A DNA stretch of 64,000 nt from Bacteriovoracaceae bacterium (GCA_947377285.1 CANCFT010000001.1:186001-250000); one strand, 5' to 3'. Shown: positions 9,533-18,235, numbered from the stretch's first letter. The notes: generated by a model from the sequence alone, not told the origin. Numbers and translations are program-made.

Positions 9533-10129
9533 TTATTCCAATGAAGTTTCTGCAGCGTCGATGATTGCTTTAGGAAGATCTAAAATAGGTGAAATTTTAT
9601 TTCCAAAACGTCCACCAATTCCACCCCATTGTCCTTTTTTGATTTCGGCCGTATTTGATTTGTCAGCACTATTTTCCATTAGAACAACACCGTCGAACAT
9701 AATGATTTCGGTTTCACCCAAAAGAGTATTAGATTTTAATAAAAAATCTGTTCCTCGAACACCCATTGATGAATTTTTAGTAAATATTTTTCCCTTGCTC
9801 TCACTTTTTCCAAAAGATTTCCATCGGCAAGCTCCTTCATCTAAAGTATATTTTTTTTCATCACTAAAATTTAATTGCATGGTTGAGTTTGGTCCAATTG
9901 AAATAGTGTTTTTCCATTTTTCAATTTTAATTTGTAAAAATGATTTGTCTTTGGTTTCAATTTTTCCCATTTTGTTAATGATGTCTCCTTCATTAACAAG
10001 TTTACCTTCAAAGTATACAGTTCCTTTTAATTTAGTGACCACTCCAGAGGGGATTTCAACTTTTGAAACTTCAGCAAACGCCAAGAGTGAGTAACTTAGT
10101 AAAATAAAGTAAAGAATTAGGTTTTTCAT
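9533..10129 (-). CDS. Secreted FecR-domain protein
   Basis: A 198-residue exported protein with signal peptide MKNLILYFILLSYSLLAFA. The mature part matches a FecR-type beta-rich domain: VVTKLKGTVYFEGKLVNEGD, then a DKSFLQIKI strand, SIGPNSTMQLNF, SSMGVRGTDFLL and FDGVVLMEN. Such stand-alone FecR domains in periplasmic proteins are not necessarily linked to iron sigma-factor signalling, and no sigma factor or TonB receptor is next to it. It shares a transcript with the downstream membrane-anchored gene (6-bp gap). Confidence 0.82.
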   Translation of the reverse strand: MKNLILYFILLSYSLLAFAEVSKVEIPSGVVTKLKGTVYFEGKLVNEGDIINKMGKIETKDKSFLQIKIEKWKNTISIGPNSTMQLNFSDEKKYTLDEGACRWKSFGKSESKGKIFTKNSSMGVRGTDFLLKSNTLLGETEIIMFDGVVLMENSADKSNTAEIKKGQWGGIGGRFGNKISPILDLPKAIIDAAETSLE

Positions 10130-10343
10130 GTTTTTTTCGTCCTTTGTAAGAAAACTCAGTATTTGATAAAATAGGTTTTATTTATTGTAAGCGGTAAGTA
10201 TCCTTTAATTCTAGTCTATTATGATTAGACAGGGGGAAAAATCCGCTCGGCATAAAACTCCCTCTAAACTTTTCCCTCATAATTGCCGAAAATAATAATT
10301 GAGTTGAACCTTTTAGCTCTACAAGTAATTTGGAGAAGCGTTT

Positions 10344-12239
10344 ATGAATCGAATTTACAGTCCGAAAATTCTTTTAACATTGTTGTCTGCCACAATGTTG
10401 ATGGACCCACTAGCTCAAGCAGCGAGTACTCTTGATTGCGCAGGGATGAATCACCCGGCCTATCAAGACCAATACACGATGTGTTTGAACACTCAGATTG
10501 CCATTGCGGGCAGCGAGGCGGGAATTGACTGTGTCGCCTGTAACCAGCCTCCTCAGCAAAAAACCAATCCATGGGTGGAAGCTCTAGGAATAGTCGCACA
10601 GCCATTGGCTTTTTTTGGCGCGGCTTATATGGGTGCAAAATACCAATTTAAATCTCAAGAGGCGTGGGCCAATGCCTACTCTCAAGGGAATCAACAATGC
10701 ACGAATCGATTTAACTCATACCTCGATTACAATACACAGGCCGGTGCCAATCCATTACTTCCAGCAGAAGCTCAATCATTTGCAGCTTCATGTAACGGTT
10801 CGGGAATGGGTCAATACGCCGGCTACGGTGGAATGTCCGGGAATGGTTATGGTGGTTTTGGGAATCCGTACTTGAGTGGCGGTTATTCATCGGGAATGCT
10901 TGGTGGGATGATGGGGCCTTACTACGGTGGTGGATACGGTAATGGAATGGGAATTGGAATCGGCGGCGGTATCAATGCTGGTTTTGGTGGTGGATTAGGT
11001 TACGGCCTAGGAAATGGCCTCGCAGGAATGATGGGCTATGGAATGGGTGGCGGTTTAAATATTGGTGGCAGTATCGGTATCGGTGGTGGTTTTCCAGGCA
11101 TGGGCGGTGGATTCGGCGGCGGATATGGTGGCAATGGTGGATTTCCTTCGGGAGTCATGGGCGGCGGATTTGGCGGCGGATTGGGTGGAAATCCATACGG
11201 CGGCGGCATCAACGGCGGATTTGGAGTGGGCACACCAGGCTTTAATGGAAACATTGGATACAATCCATATGGCACGGGTGGAATGAATGGCGGAATGAAT
11301 GGTGGAATTTATGGCCCAGGTATTGGGGTCAGTGGTGGAGTAAATATGGGCGGACCTGGGATGAATTATCCAGGAGGAATCGGCCTTGGAATGGGCGGAA
11401 GTGCTTGCTTATTATGTGTCAGTGGTGGTGTTGGAATCAACGGCGGTGGTGGATTTAATCCCTACGGTGGCGTTGGTATCAATGGCGGTGGCGGATTTAA
11501 TCCATACGGTAATGGTGGAATCAACGGTGGTGGTGGATATAACCCTAACGGAAACGGTGGGATTACCTGGGAAGGTGTTCCAATGAACGGTGGTGGTGGA
11601 TACAATCCATATGGCAATGGTGGAATGAACGGCGGTGGTGGATACAATCCATATGGCAACGGTGGAATGAACGGCGGTGGCGGATATAATCCATACGGCA
11701 ATGGTGGAATCAACGGCGGTGGCGGATATAATCCATACGGCAATGGTGGAAGCAACGGTGGTGGTGGATATAATCCATATGGCAACGGTGGAATCAACGG
11801 CGGTGGTGGATACAACCCATACTTGACTGGTGGCCCAGGAATGAATAACGGAGCAGCTGGAGTGGGTAACGGACCAGGATATCCAAATAACGGTGGATAT
11901 TGGGGAGCAACTGGAGGCTATAACGGCTCTAGTGGGTACGGAGTTGGTGGAATGGGGAATGACTATTACAATCAACAAAATCAACAAATGCAAATGCAAT
12001 TGGCGATGCAAGGTCAGGCCCAAGCAGGTCTTTCTCGCTCACAAGGAAATGCAAGTGTGAATCAAATGGCCAACAATGCTCTTTATCAAAACTTTGCTAA
12101 TGCACGCACGGATCTTTATGGAATGAACGGGGCCGGTCAATTTGGTGGAGCTCCTTACGCAGCTGGAAATCTTGGCGGACAATTTGGGGTCTCAGGGGGA
12201 GTGTCTGGTGGGGTTAGCGCTGGATTTGGTTTTCAATAG
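10344..12239 (+). CDS. Secreted glycine-rich repeat protein
   Basis: A 631-residue exported protein. A signal peptide (MNRIYSPKILLTLLSATMLM... to AQA) precedes a ~130-residue conserved-looking head with several cysteines (LDCAGMNHP, YTMCLN, DCVACNQPP, ASCNGSG) and one hydrophobic stretch (EALGIVAQPLAFFGAAYMGA). From residue ~150 it is dominated by Gly with Asn, Tyr, Met and Pro, then nine copies of a 14-residue unit NGGGGYNPYGNGGM/I (residues ~366-497). A Gln/Asn-rich tail follows. GGAG lies 8 bases before the ATG. It resembles surface-coat or adhesive low-complexity proteins, and function is unknown. A bidirectional terminator lies downstream. Confidence 0.88.
   Translation: MNRIYSPKILLTLLSATMLMDPLAQAASTLDCAGMNHPAYQDQYTMCLNTQIAIAGSEAGIDCVACNQPPQQKTNPWVEALGIVAQPLAFFGAAYMGAKYQFKSQEAWANAYSQGNQQCTNRFNSYLDYNTQAGANPLLPAEAQSFAASCNGSGMGQYAGYGGMSGNGYGGFGNPYLSGGYSSGMLGGMMGPYYGGGYGNGMGIGIGGGINAGFGGGLGYGLGNGLAGMMGYGMGGGLNIGGSIGIGGGFPGMGGGFGGGYGGNGGFPSGVMGGGFGGGLGGNPYGGGINGGFGVGTPGFNGNIGYNPYGTGGMNGGMNGGIYGPGIGVSGGVNMGGPGMNYPGGIGLGMGGSACLLCVSGGVGINGGGGFNPYGGVGINGGGGFNPYGNGGINGGGGYNPNGNGGITWEGVPMNGGGGYNPYGNGGMNGGGGYNPYGNGGMNGGGGYNPYGNGGINGGGGYNPYGNGGSNGGGGYNPYGNGGINGGGGYNPYLTGGPGMNNGAAGVGNGPGYPNNGGYWGATGGYNGSSGYGVGGMGNDYYNQQNQQMQMQLAMQGQAQAGLSRSQGNASVNQMANNALYQNFANARTDLYGMNGAGQFGGAPYAAGNLGGQFGVSGGVSGGVSAGFGFQ
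11439..11832 (+). repeat. In-frame 42-bp tandem repeats in the glycine-rich gene
   Basis: Nine units of about 42 bp encode NGGGGYNPYGNGGM/I/S. The first two have Phe for Tyr. The third has a 7-residue insertion (TWEGVPM and flank). The last decays to YNPYLTGG. Copies differ mainly at third codon positions (GGC/GGT, TAC/TAT), so the protein repeat is maintained while DNA drifts. Copy number may vary between strains. Confidence 0.9.
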
Positions 12240-12271
12240 AAAGTCATTAATTAAAATTTTAGATAAAAAAA

Positions 12272-12289
12272 GGGAGCTTATAAGCTCCC
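12272..12289. terminator. Bidirectional rho-independent terminator
   Basis: A perfect 18-base palindrome (GGGAGCTTA / TAAGCTCCC) is flanked by an A run on the left and a T run on the right, so it can stop transcription of both the glycine-rich gene and the convergent zinc-finger gene. Confidence 0.85.
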
Positions 12290-12297
12290 TTTTTTTA

Positions 12298-12738
12298 TTA
12301 TTTTTTATGCATTAAAGTTCGGTAGTCATCTTGAAAGAGTACTTCGATTTTATTATTGTCGATTAATTTTTCAACAACACCTTGGCCGAAAGTTGGGTGA
12401 TCGATAATATCTCCCATTATGAAAGATCCTTTAATCGTATATGATTTTGTCCCAGTTGTGTTTTTGCCAATTGCTTTAGTCCACAATTCAGCAACAGTTT
12501 CAGTTGATTTTCTAGATCCAGTGCGCGATTTTGCTTTTGCTGATTTAATCACTTTATCAACGGAAGTTTTAGCTTTTGTAGCACTTGGATCTTTAAAGGT
12601 ATGTGTTGCTTTACAAGTCTTACACTGAACTTTGTCTGCTAACTTTGTGTCTTTCATCGTAACGATGATATGTGCTAGGATTAATTTACATTTTGAGCAG
12701 TGAGAGAGAACTTCTTTTCCGACGCTTAATTCGGCCAT
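12298..12738 (-). CDS. Zinc-finger protein with C-terminal Tudor/CarD-like beta motif
   Basis: A 146-residue soluble protein in three parts. Residues ~13-48 hold two CxxC pairs (CSKC and CKTC) that should bind one zinc. Residues ~50-95 are a Lys/Ser/Thr-rich linker (KAKTSVDKVIKSAKAKSRT). The C-terminus GDIIDHPTFGQGVVEKLID through IEVLFQDDYRTLMH matches the small beta domain at the ends of PcrA/UvrD helicases and in CarD-like proteins, which often contacts RNA polymerase. It could be a nucleic-acid or polymerase-associated protein; this is inference. It lies next to uvrC, divergently transcribed. Confidence 0.8.
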   Translation of the reverse strand: MAELSVGKEVLSHCSKCKLILAHIIVTMKDTKLADKVQCKTCKATHTFKDPSATKAKTSVDKVIKSAKAKSRTGSRKSTETVAELWTKAIGKNTTGTKSYTIKGSFIMGDIIDHPTFGQGVVEKLIDNNKIEVLFQDDYRTLMHKK

Positions 12739-12825
12739 GTGGGAACCTTGGATTGAGGGTTTCTTTAGATAACTATTAGATTACTAAACGATAGCTAAAG
12801 CGAGATTCTGACAAGAGTATAAAAA

Positions 12826-14598
12826 GTGAATGATTCTGTAAAGGACAATCAGCTTCCAGCGAGTGAGAAGCGCTCCATTTTAACAGTGAAATGTGAGGAA
12901 AAGGCGCGCCTACTTCCGACCAAGCCTGGCTGTTATTTAATGAAAAATAAAGCCGAACAAATTATCTATGTAGGAAAGGCAAAAAATTTACGCGCGCGCG
13001 TTTTGTCGTATTTTAACAATTCCGCTAAAGGCCCAAAAACTGAAATCTTAGTGAGTCATATTACTGAATTTGATTTCATTATGACTGAAAACGATGCAGA
13101 GAGTTTTGTTCTTGAAAACAATCTCATCAAAAAACATGCACCTAAGTATAATATCCGTTTAAAAGACGATAAATCCTATCCGTATGTGGTTATCAATACC
13201 AATGAGCCATTTCCACGATTAGAATTTATTCGGAGAGTAAAAAGAGGCAAGGGAATTGATGTCCACGGTCCTTTTGTCACGGGTAGTAATATTTGGGATG
13301 TACTTCGTATTTTGACCAAAAGCTTTTCATTGCGCGACTGCAAATTATCCGATTTCAAAACAAGAAAAGAGCCCTGTTTACTTTACCAAATGAAGCAGTG
13401 TTCAGCTCCATGCGTTGGAAAAATTGAACAAAATGAATATGCCCGGGATTTAAGTCTCGCCTCAGATATGTTTTCCGGAAGTGGTGCAAAGACGATCCGC
13501 GAATTAGAAAGAAGAATGATGAGTGCTGCCGAGAATGAAGAATTTGAAAAGGCCGCACAAATCCGAGATTCTTTGGGTGTTTTAGGTGAATTCGCCAATA
13601 ATTTTAAGCAAAGTAATGCTGAGCTCGACAGCGATAGAAATATTGATATCGTAGCTTACTACCTTGGTGAAATTGAAGTTGACCTCTCCATTTATATGAT
13701 GAGAAATGGAATATTGTTGGGGCACAAAAATTTTAGTTTCTCCAATCTAGATATCGAAGAAAATGTTGAAGATTTACTTCTTAATTATTTATTTCAATAT
13801 TATTCTGCCACTTATGATTCACTTCCTCAGTTGATTGTCACTCAAATGAATACTGAAGCCAATGAACTCTTAGAAAGTGGATTGGCGACACTCGAAAAAA
13901 TTGAAAAACCTATCCGAGTGCGACCTCCCTTAAAACAATACGACTCACTTTTAAATTTAACTCGGGATCATGCATTCGAACAACAGCGAGTCCGCATGCT
14001 CCACGAAGATAGTGTCTATGTTGGATTGAATAAATTAAAAGATTTATTAGGCTTAAAAGAGCGTCCTGTCGTACTGGAATGTTATGATATCGCGATTTTC
14101 CAAGGAACAAGTCCAACTGCGGCTCAAATAGTTTTTCATGATGGAAAACCAGATAAAAAAAATTACCGCAATTATCATTTACAAGAGTTGCCTGAAGGAA
14201 ATAATGATTTTGCCATGATGAGGGAATTAATTATTAGGCGATCAGATAACGGTGCTCTTCCCGATGTGTTTATTGTTGATGGTGGCTTGGGACAAGTAAA
14301 TATTTTTAAAGAAGCACTGAAGGAATTGGGCATTGCTATTCCTGTGATTGGAATAGCCAAATCAAAAGTGGTCAAAAGCAAAGATGGTTTTAAACATGAA
14401 GACATAAAGAGATCTGAAGAACGACTGATTATTCCGGGAAGATCGAATCCCTATATGCTCAATCAGAATCGGTCGTTATTTAAAATAATAGTTCAGATGC
14501 GTGATGAGGCCCATCGGTTTTCAAGACGTTTACATCATAAAGAAGAAACGAAAAGAGTGTTTAACACTAAAAAACCAAAGACCTCAAAAAAAAAATAA
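12826..14598 (+). CDS. uvrC: UvrABC excinuclease subunit C, lacking the C-terminal HhH region
   Basis: UvrC makes both incisions in nucleotide excision repair. Visible in order: GIY-YIG nuclease (residues ~33-110, PGCYLMKNKAEQIIYVGKAKN), a UVR helical motif (~225-260, EFEKAAQIRDSL) for UvrB, and the RNase H-like nuclease (~390-560) with Asp in ECYDIA, Asp in VDGGLGQ and His in MRDEAHRF. The protein ends at RRLHHKEETKRV... with a Lys-rich tail, where E. coli UvrC continues into a (HhH)2 DNA-binding region; no remnant is seen before the convergent gene 4 bp on. The start is GTG with a weak ribosome site. Confidence 0.95.
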   Translation: MNDSVKDNQLPASEKRSILTVKCEEKARLLPTKPGCYLMKNKAEQIIYVGKAKNLRARVLSYFNNSAKGPKTEILVSHITEFDFIMTENDAESFVLENNLIKKHAPKYNIRLKDDKSYPYVVINTNEPFPRLEFIRRVKRGKGIDVHGPFVTGSNIWDVLRILTKSFSLRDCKLSDFKTRKEPCLLYQMKQCSAPCVGKIEQNEYARDLSLASDMFSGSGAKTIRELERRMMSAAENEEFEKAAQIRDSLGVLGEFANNFKQSNAELDSDRNIDIVAYYLGEIEVDLSIYMMRNGILLGHKNFSFSNLDIEENVEDLLLNYLFQYYSATYDSLPQLIVTQMNTEANELLESGLATLEKIEKPIRVRPPLKQYDSLLNLTRDHAFEQQRVRMLHEDSVYVGLNKLKDLLGLKERPVVLECYDIAIFQGTSPTAAQIVFHDGKPDKKNYRNYHLQELPEGNNDFAMMRELIIRRSDNGALPDVFIVDGGLGQVNIFKEALKELGIAIPVIGIAKSKVVKSKDGFKHEDIKRSEERLIIPGRSNPYMLNQNRSLFKIIVQMRDEAHRFSRRLHHKEETKRVFNTKKPKTSKKK

Positions 14599-14602
14599 GT
14601 AT

Positions 14603-14815
14603 TTAATTGATCACGTGAATAATTTTTCTACTACCTTGTCCGCAATCTGGGCATCTTGCTGATTCTTGCATGAGAAGATTTTTATAATCAGATAAATGCG
14701 TGATCACTAGTTTAGATCCACAAATATGACATTCGTTGATTATTTTTTTAACATTCTTAATATCGCCATAGTATTCTTGAAAATTTTCAAATTTGTAATC
14801 TGTTTCCATTGACAT
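14603..14815 (-). CDS. Small zinc-ribbon-like protein
   Basis: A 70-residue soluble protein with two Cys pairs, CHIC and CPDC, about 28 residues apart, which fits a zinc ribbon. I chose the ATG at 14815 because AGGAG precedes it by 7 bases; a longer frame to 14839 lacks this. It is convergent with uvrC (4-bp gap). Function is unknown. Confidence 0.65.
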   Translation of the reverse strand: MSMETDYKFENFQEYYGDIKNVKKIINECHICGSKLVITHLSDYKNLLMQESARCPDCGQGSRKIIHVIN

Positions 14816-14913
14816 GCAGTTGCTCCTTTTAAGTGACAATACTTTTTTCGGAAGAAACTTATTGGGTCTTTACACAGGGCCTTGAAAATGAGAGTTTGAG
14901 GATATATTTGCTT

Positions 14914-15546
14914 ATGGAACAACAATTTAAAAAAATTCTTCAAAAAACTAAAGCTCAAAAAGAGCAAAAAGATCCACTCTTCAAGACGTTTGAAGGAGCG
15001 CTCTTTAGTGACTCTTCTTGGTTTTTTCATTTCCAAGACAATCCTATTTTTCTCAGTGAAAATGCACCAACTAAAATTGAAAAAATAGCAGAATTAAAAG
15101 GCTTGGCCCCCCTCATTCAAGTTTTATTTTTAGGGGATTCATTTGATGGCAATGGAGAAGATTTGTTGGGGAAAATGATTGGGGCCATGAAATTATCTTC
15201 AAATGAGTTTTTTCGATTCCCTATGCAAGAAAGTTTAGATGAAGTCACAGATTTAGCAATGAATGCTGAAGTTCCTAATGGTGCGACAAAAGATCTCTAC
15301 GATATAATCCAGTTAAAGCGGCCTACAATAGTCGTGAGTCTTGGTGCAACTGTTACAAATATTCTTCTAGGAAAAAGAGAAAAACTGTCAACCATCCATG
15401 GACAATTTTTTGAAAAAAAAATTGGTGAATGTGTTTACAACCTGATGCCAATCTTTCATCCAGATTTTCTACAAATAAACCCTAATATGAAAAGAACTGC
15501 TTGGATTGATCTCCAAAAAGTGATGGAGCGCATAGGGAAAATTTGA
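14914..15546 (+). CDS. Uracil-DNA glycosylase superfamily-like protein, motif A degenerate
   Basis: The C-terminal half resembles family 4/5 uracil-DNA glycosylases: PTIVVSLGATVTNILLG, then IHGQFF and MPIFHPDFLQINPNMKRTAW, matching the strand and HPxxL loop that grips DNA. The N-terminal half has FLGDSFDGNGEDLLGKMI where active enzymes have GExPGxxED, and it lacks the four Fe-S cysteines of family 4. It may therefore be inactive or altered. The start is uncertain: GTG at 14833 would add 27 residues but leaves 17 bases to the divergent gene. ATG at 14914 has GAGG 12 bases upstream. Confidence 0.7.
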   Translation: MEQQFKKILQKTKAQKEQKDPLFKTFEGALFSDSSWFFHFQDNPIFLSENAPTKIEKIAELKGLAPLIQVLFLGDSFDGNGEDLLGKMIGAMKLSSNEFFRFPMQESLDEVTDLAMNAEVPNGATKDLYDIIQLKRPTIVVSLGATVTNILLGKREKLSTIHGQFFEKKIGECVYNLMPIFHPDFLQINPNMKRTAWIDLQKVMERIGKI

Positions 15547-15641
15547 TCATTCTTGTTCGCAATTCATATCCTTGGATAGAATAGTAGTCTGCACCTAATT
15601 CAAAAGGGGTGAGGCGTTCTACGAGGATAAGAAAAGCGACT

Positions 15642-16799
15642 ATGAAAGTTCTCATTACCATTTTATTTTCAGTTCTCATTTCCCAGTCTTCTAGGGCAAG
15701 TGAGATGCCAATTGTAAGCGTGCGTATTGGTAAATCCTTAAGAAATATTTTGGTAACTGGCCTTGATCTAAAAAGAAATCTTTTGTTCAACAAAGATGTC
15801 AGGACCTATAATGGAAAAAAAACGGTTAAATTTAATTGTGAAACGCTAACAACTTTAAATAAATTTAGAAACACTCCCATCTTACTGGCCACACTTGAAT
15901 CTCCAACGGGATTACTTTCCTACGCTAATAATAAATATTTAGGAATGTTCAAAGTCATCACCTCTCCCAAAGGAGATAGTTGTGACATTATTAACGAGAT
16001 TCCCATGGAATCCTATATCAGCTCTCTCTTGACTAAAGAAATGAATTCAAAGTGGCCCATTGAGGCCTTAAAGGCCCAAGCGGTAGCAGCACGGACCTAT
16101 GCACTTCATAAAATGAGAACTCAGCAAGTTTCCAAAGAACTAGGCAGTGATGCTTATTACGATTTAGAGAGTTCTGAAAAACACCAAGTCGGCGGAAATT
16201 TTTTTGATGCTACAGAATCAACCAATGCTGCCAGCAACCTAACAAGTGGTGAAGTATTAACTACGGCCTCGGGGGAAATTCATCCTATCTTCTTTCATGC
16301 TAAATGTGGAGGCAGAACATTAAGGCCTGATCAAGTTTGGCATAACAAAGAAGAAAGCTACCAGTCAGTTAATTGTCCCTTCTGCCATGATGTTGGTCCG
16401 AAGCCTTGGAATTCTTTTATTACTCGAGAACGTTTAAAAAGTTTTTTTGTATGGGCAAGTCAGCAGCATTATATCAAAGAGAAGTTTTCTGGAGAATTAA
16501 ATTCTATTGTTTTAGTCCCAGACGAAATAGACAAATTTACAGTAAATTTTTATATTAACGACCGCCCATATATTATAGAAAAAGCTGTTCTAAGAAAATT
16601 TTTTGGACGATTCATTTTTCCATCAAATACATTTTCAATTAATAAAGTAGGTGATGGTGTAGCAGTTTCTGGCGAAGGATTGGGCCATGGAGTTGGACTT
16701 TGCCAAATGGGTGCTTTCACCATGGCAATGAAAGGCTGGTCATATAAAAAGATACTTTCTCATTACTTTCCTAGTCACGTTTTGAAAAAGATGTATTAG
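15642..16799 (+). CDS. SpoIID/LytB-domain peptidoglycan enzyme
   Basis: A 385-residue exported protein with signal peptide MKVLITILFSVLISQSSRA. The SpoIID family domain is clear: PMESYISSLLTKEMNSKWP with the catalytic Glu, then EALKAQAVAARTYAL, AKCGGRT and the end GLGHGVGLCQMGAF...YKKILSHYFP. SpoIID proteins are lytic transglycosylases that cut glycan strands stripped of stem peptides, so the amidase immediately downstream is a natural partner. I chose the ATG at 15642 ahead of the hydrophobic core; a GTG at 15609 is possible. Non-sporulating Gram-negatives use such enzymes in cell-wall remodelling. Confidence 0.9.
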   Translation: MKVLITILFSVLISQSSRASEMPIVSVRIGKSLRNILVTGLDLKRNLLFNKDVRTYNGKKTVKFNCETLTTLNKFRNTPILLATLESPTGLLSYANNKYLGMFKVITSPKGDSCDIINEIPMESYISSLLTKEMNSKWPIEALKAQAVAARTYALHKMRTQQVSKELGSDAYYDLESSEKHQVGGNFFDATESTNAASNLTSGEVLTTASGEIHPIFFHAKCGGRTLRPDQVWHNKEESYQSVNCPFCHDVGPKPWNSFITRERLKSFFVWASQQHYIKEKFSGELNSIVLVPDEIDKFTVNFYINDRPYIIEKAVLRKFFGRFIFPSNTFSINKVGDGVAVSGEGLGHGVGLCQMGAFTMAMKGWSYKKILSHYFPSHVLKKMY

Positions 16800-16809
16800 G
16801 CTTAGATTC

Positions 16810-17577
16810 ATGAAAATTTTTATTTCCCTCATTTTTTGTCTACTTACAATTATAAAGTCTGAGGCTTTTACTATCTTAATTGATCCAGGACATGGTGGTG
16901 AAGACGATGGTGCTAAAGTTTTAAGTCACGGAAAAAATCCTGAAGTAATGATAAAAGAAAAAGATATTGCTTTAATGATAGCTGAAAAAATTCATGAATT
17001 ATTACTTGCTAAAAATTATACAGTATTTTTAACAAGAAGTATGGATAGAACAGTTAGCCTTCCAGAAAGAGCGGCCATTGCCGAAAAAACAAAGGCAGAT
17101 CTATTTATTTCAGTCCATATTAATTCGAGCCCAGAATCAAGTGCAGTTGGATTTGAAACTTACTACCTAGATAATCACAATGAAGTTGCTATTAAAAAAG
17201 TTGAAAAAACGGAAAACATTCAAATGAAAGGCGATGAAGTCGTTGTTCAACAAATTTTAGTCGATTTAGTTGTAGAACAAACAGTGAGCACATCTAAACC
17301 ACTTGCACAGAGAATTCATTCGGAAATTAAAAATTCAGTGGGAAGAAAATATGGCATTTCGAGCAGAGGTGTAAAACCTGGACTTTTCTATGTGTTAGCA
17401 CTTTCAAAGCGGCCTGGCGTTCTTTTGGAAGTTGGATTTATTTCGACTCAAAAAGAGAGAGTCCGAATGATGAATCCTGATTTTCAACAGGATTATGCAA
17501 AAGCTGTCGTTAATGGCATTGAAAAATTTATTCAAAGCAGAAAAATGACAAAAATTAAAAAACATCATCGAAAATAA
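16810..17577 (+). CDS. N-acetylmuramoyl-L-alanine amidase (Amidase_3)
   Basis: A 255-residue exported zinc amidase that removes stem peptides from peptidoglycan. After a signal peptide (MKIFISLIFCLLTIIKSEA) come ILIDPGHGGEDDGA (zinc His), KEKDIAL (zinc Glu), FISVHINSSP (zinc His) and VLLEVGFIST (catalytic Glu). A ~35-residue helical insert around residues 125-165 (KVEKTENIQMKGDEV) sits where AmiB/C-type enzymes have an autoinhibitory helix, so activation by a partner is possible. It follows the SpoIID-like gene by 10 bp, so the two are probably co-expressed. It converges on a lipoprotein gene 4 bp away. Confidence 0.93.
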   Translation: MKIFISLIFCLLTIIKSEAFTILIDPGHGGEDDGAKVLSHGKNPEVMIKEKDIALMIAEKIHELLLAKNYTVFLTRSMDRTVSLPERAAIAEKTKADLFISVHINSSPESSAVGFETYYLDNHNEVAIKKVEKTENIQMKGDEVVVQQILVDLVVEQTVSTSKPLAQRIHSEIKNSVGRKYGISSRGVKPGLFYVLALSKRPGVLLEVGFISTQKERVRMMNPDFQQDYAKAVVNGIEKFIQSRKMTKIKKHHRK

Positions 17578-17581
17578 TCAA

Positions 17582-18235
17582 TTATTGGCAATTAGGTTTT
17601 GTAAAAGTTGTCTCAACAAGAAAATCAAAAGTATAAGGATTTGAAAGGACTTTCTGAGAAAGCATTCTTGTATAGGCCGCTGCGATTAAACCGTAACCAC
17701 AAGAAGTGGCGGTGTTGATTGTGATCCCTGAAGGAGCTTGAAAATTAACAAGTGCTCTATCATTTGATACCAGTAATGGAAATGTTGTTGAATATGGATT
17801 TGCGACATCACAATAAGAGAGAGTAACGTTATAACCAGTCACTTGACTGCCATTTGTCACTTTTGTTAAAAACATTAAATCGCGAAATGCACTCACTCCA
17901 ACATACATTGCAGAGACAGTTCCGCTAGACATAAAACCTGGTTGCCAATTTCCACCAATGGTTGTGCCTGAAATAGATCCACCGTTAATAAAATAACTAA
18001 CGTCAGTTCCAAGTCGAGTTCTTCCCGGAAGACATGCCACTGAAGATCTAATACTATTGTATTGTGTAACGATGGCCGATCCACCTGATCCGCTGAATAT
18101 TGGGTTATTAACACTTATGGGTGATGCTCCGTACCCATTAGAATTAACCGTGTTTTCTTTTTTCCCGCATGATGCTATCAGCAGCATAGTGGCCATGATA
18201 GTGATCGAGAGCGTACCGTTCATTCGCAATTTCAT
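17582..18235 (-). CDS. Lipoprotein of unknown function
   Basis: A 217-residue protein with a lipoprotein signal: MKLRMNGTLSITIMATMLLIASCGKK, with lipobox IASC at Cys 23. The mature protein is Gly/Ser/Thr/Asn-rich and probably beta-rich, with three further cysteines. GGAG precedes the ATG by 7 bases. I recognise no family. It is convergent with the amidase gene. Confidence 0.78.
   Translation of the reverse strand: MKLRMNGTLSITIMATMLLIASCGKKENTVNSNGYGASPISVNNPIFSGSGGSAIVTQYNSIRSSVACLPGRTRLGTDVSYFINGGSISGTTIGGNWQPGFMSSGTVSAMYVGVSAFRDLMFLTKVTNGSQVTGYNVTLSYCDVANPYSTTFPLLVSNDRALVNFQAPSGITINTATSCGYGLIAAAYTRMLSQKVLSNPYTFDFLVETTFTKPNCQ

Noticed and set aside
11439-11832. Tandem repeats resembling a CRISPR array
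   Set aside because: The 42-bp units are contiguous, in frame and coding, without unique spacers.
11412-12023. Long minus-strand open frames opposite the glycine-rich repeats (including a Pro-rich frame at 11462-11815)
   Set aside because: They mirror the GC-rich repeats of the plus-strand gene; no start signals, and the plus-strand product has a clear signal peptide and codon pattern.
15482-15793. Minus-strand frame across the UDG-like/SpoIID-like junction
   Set aside because: It overlaps the coding starts of a confident gene and has no ribosome site or recognisable domain.
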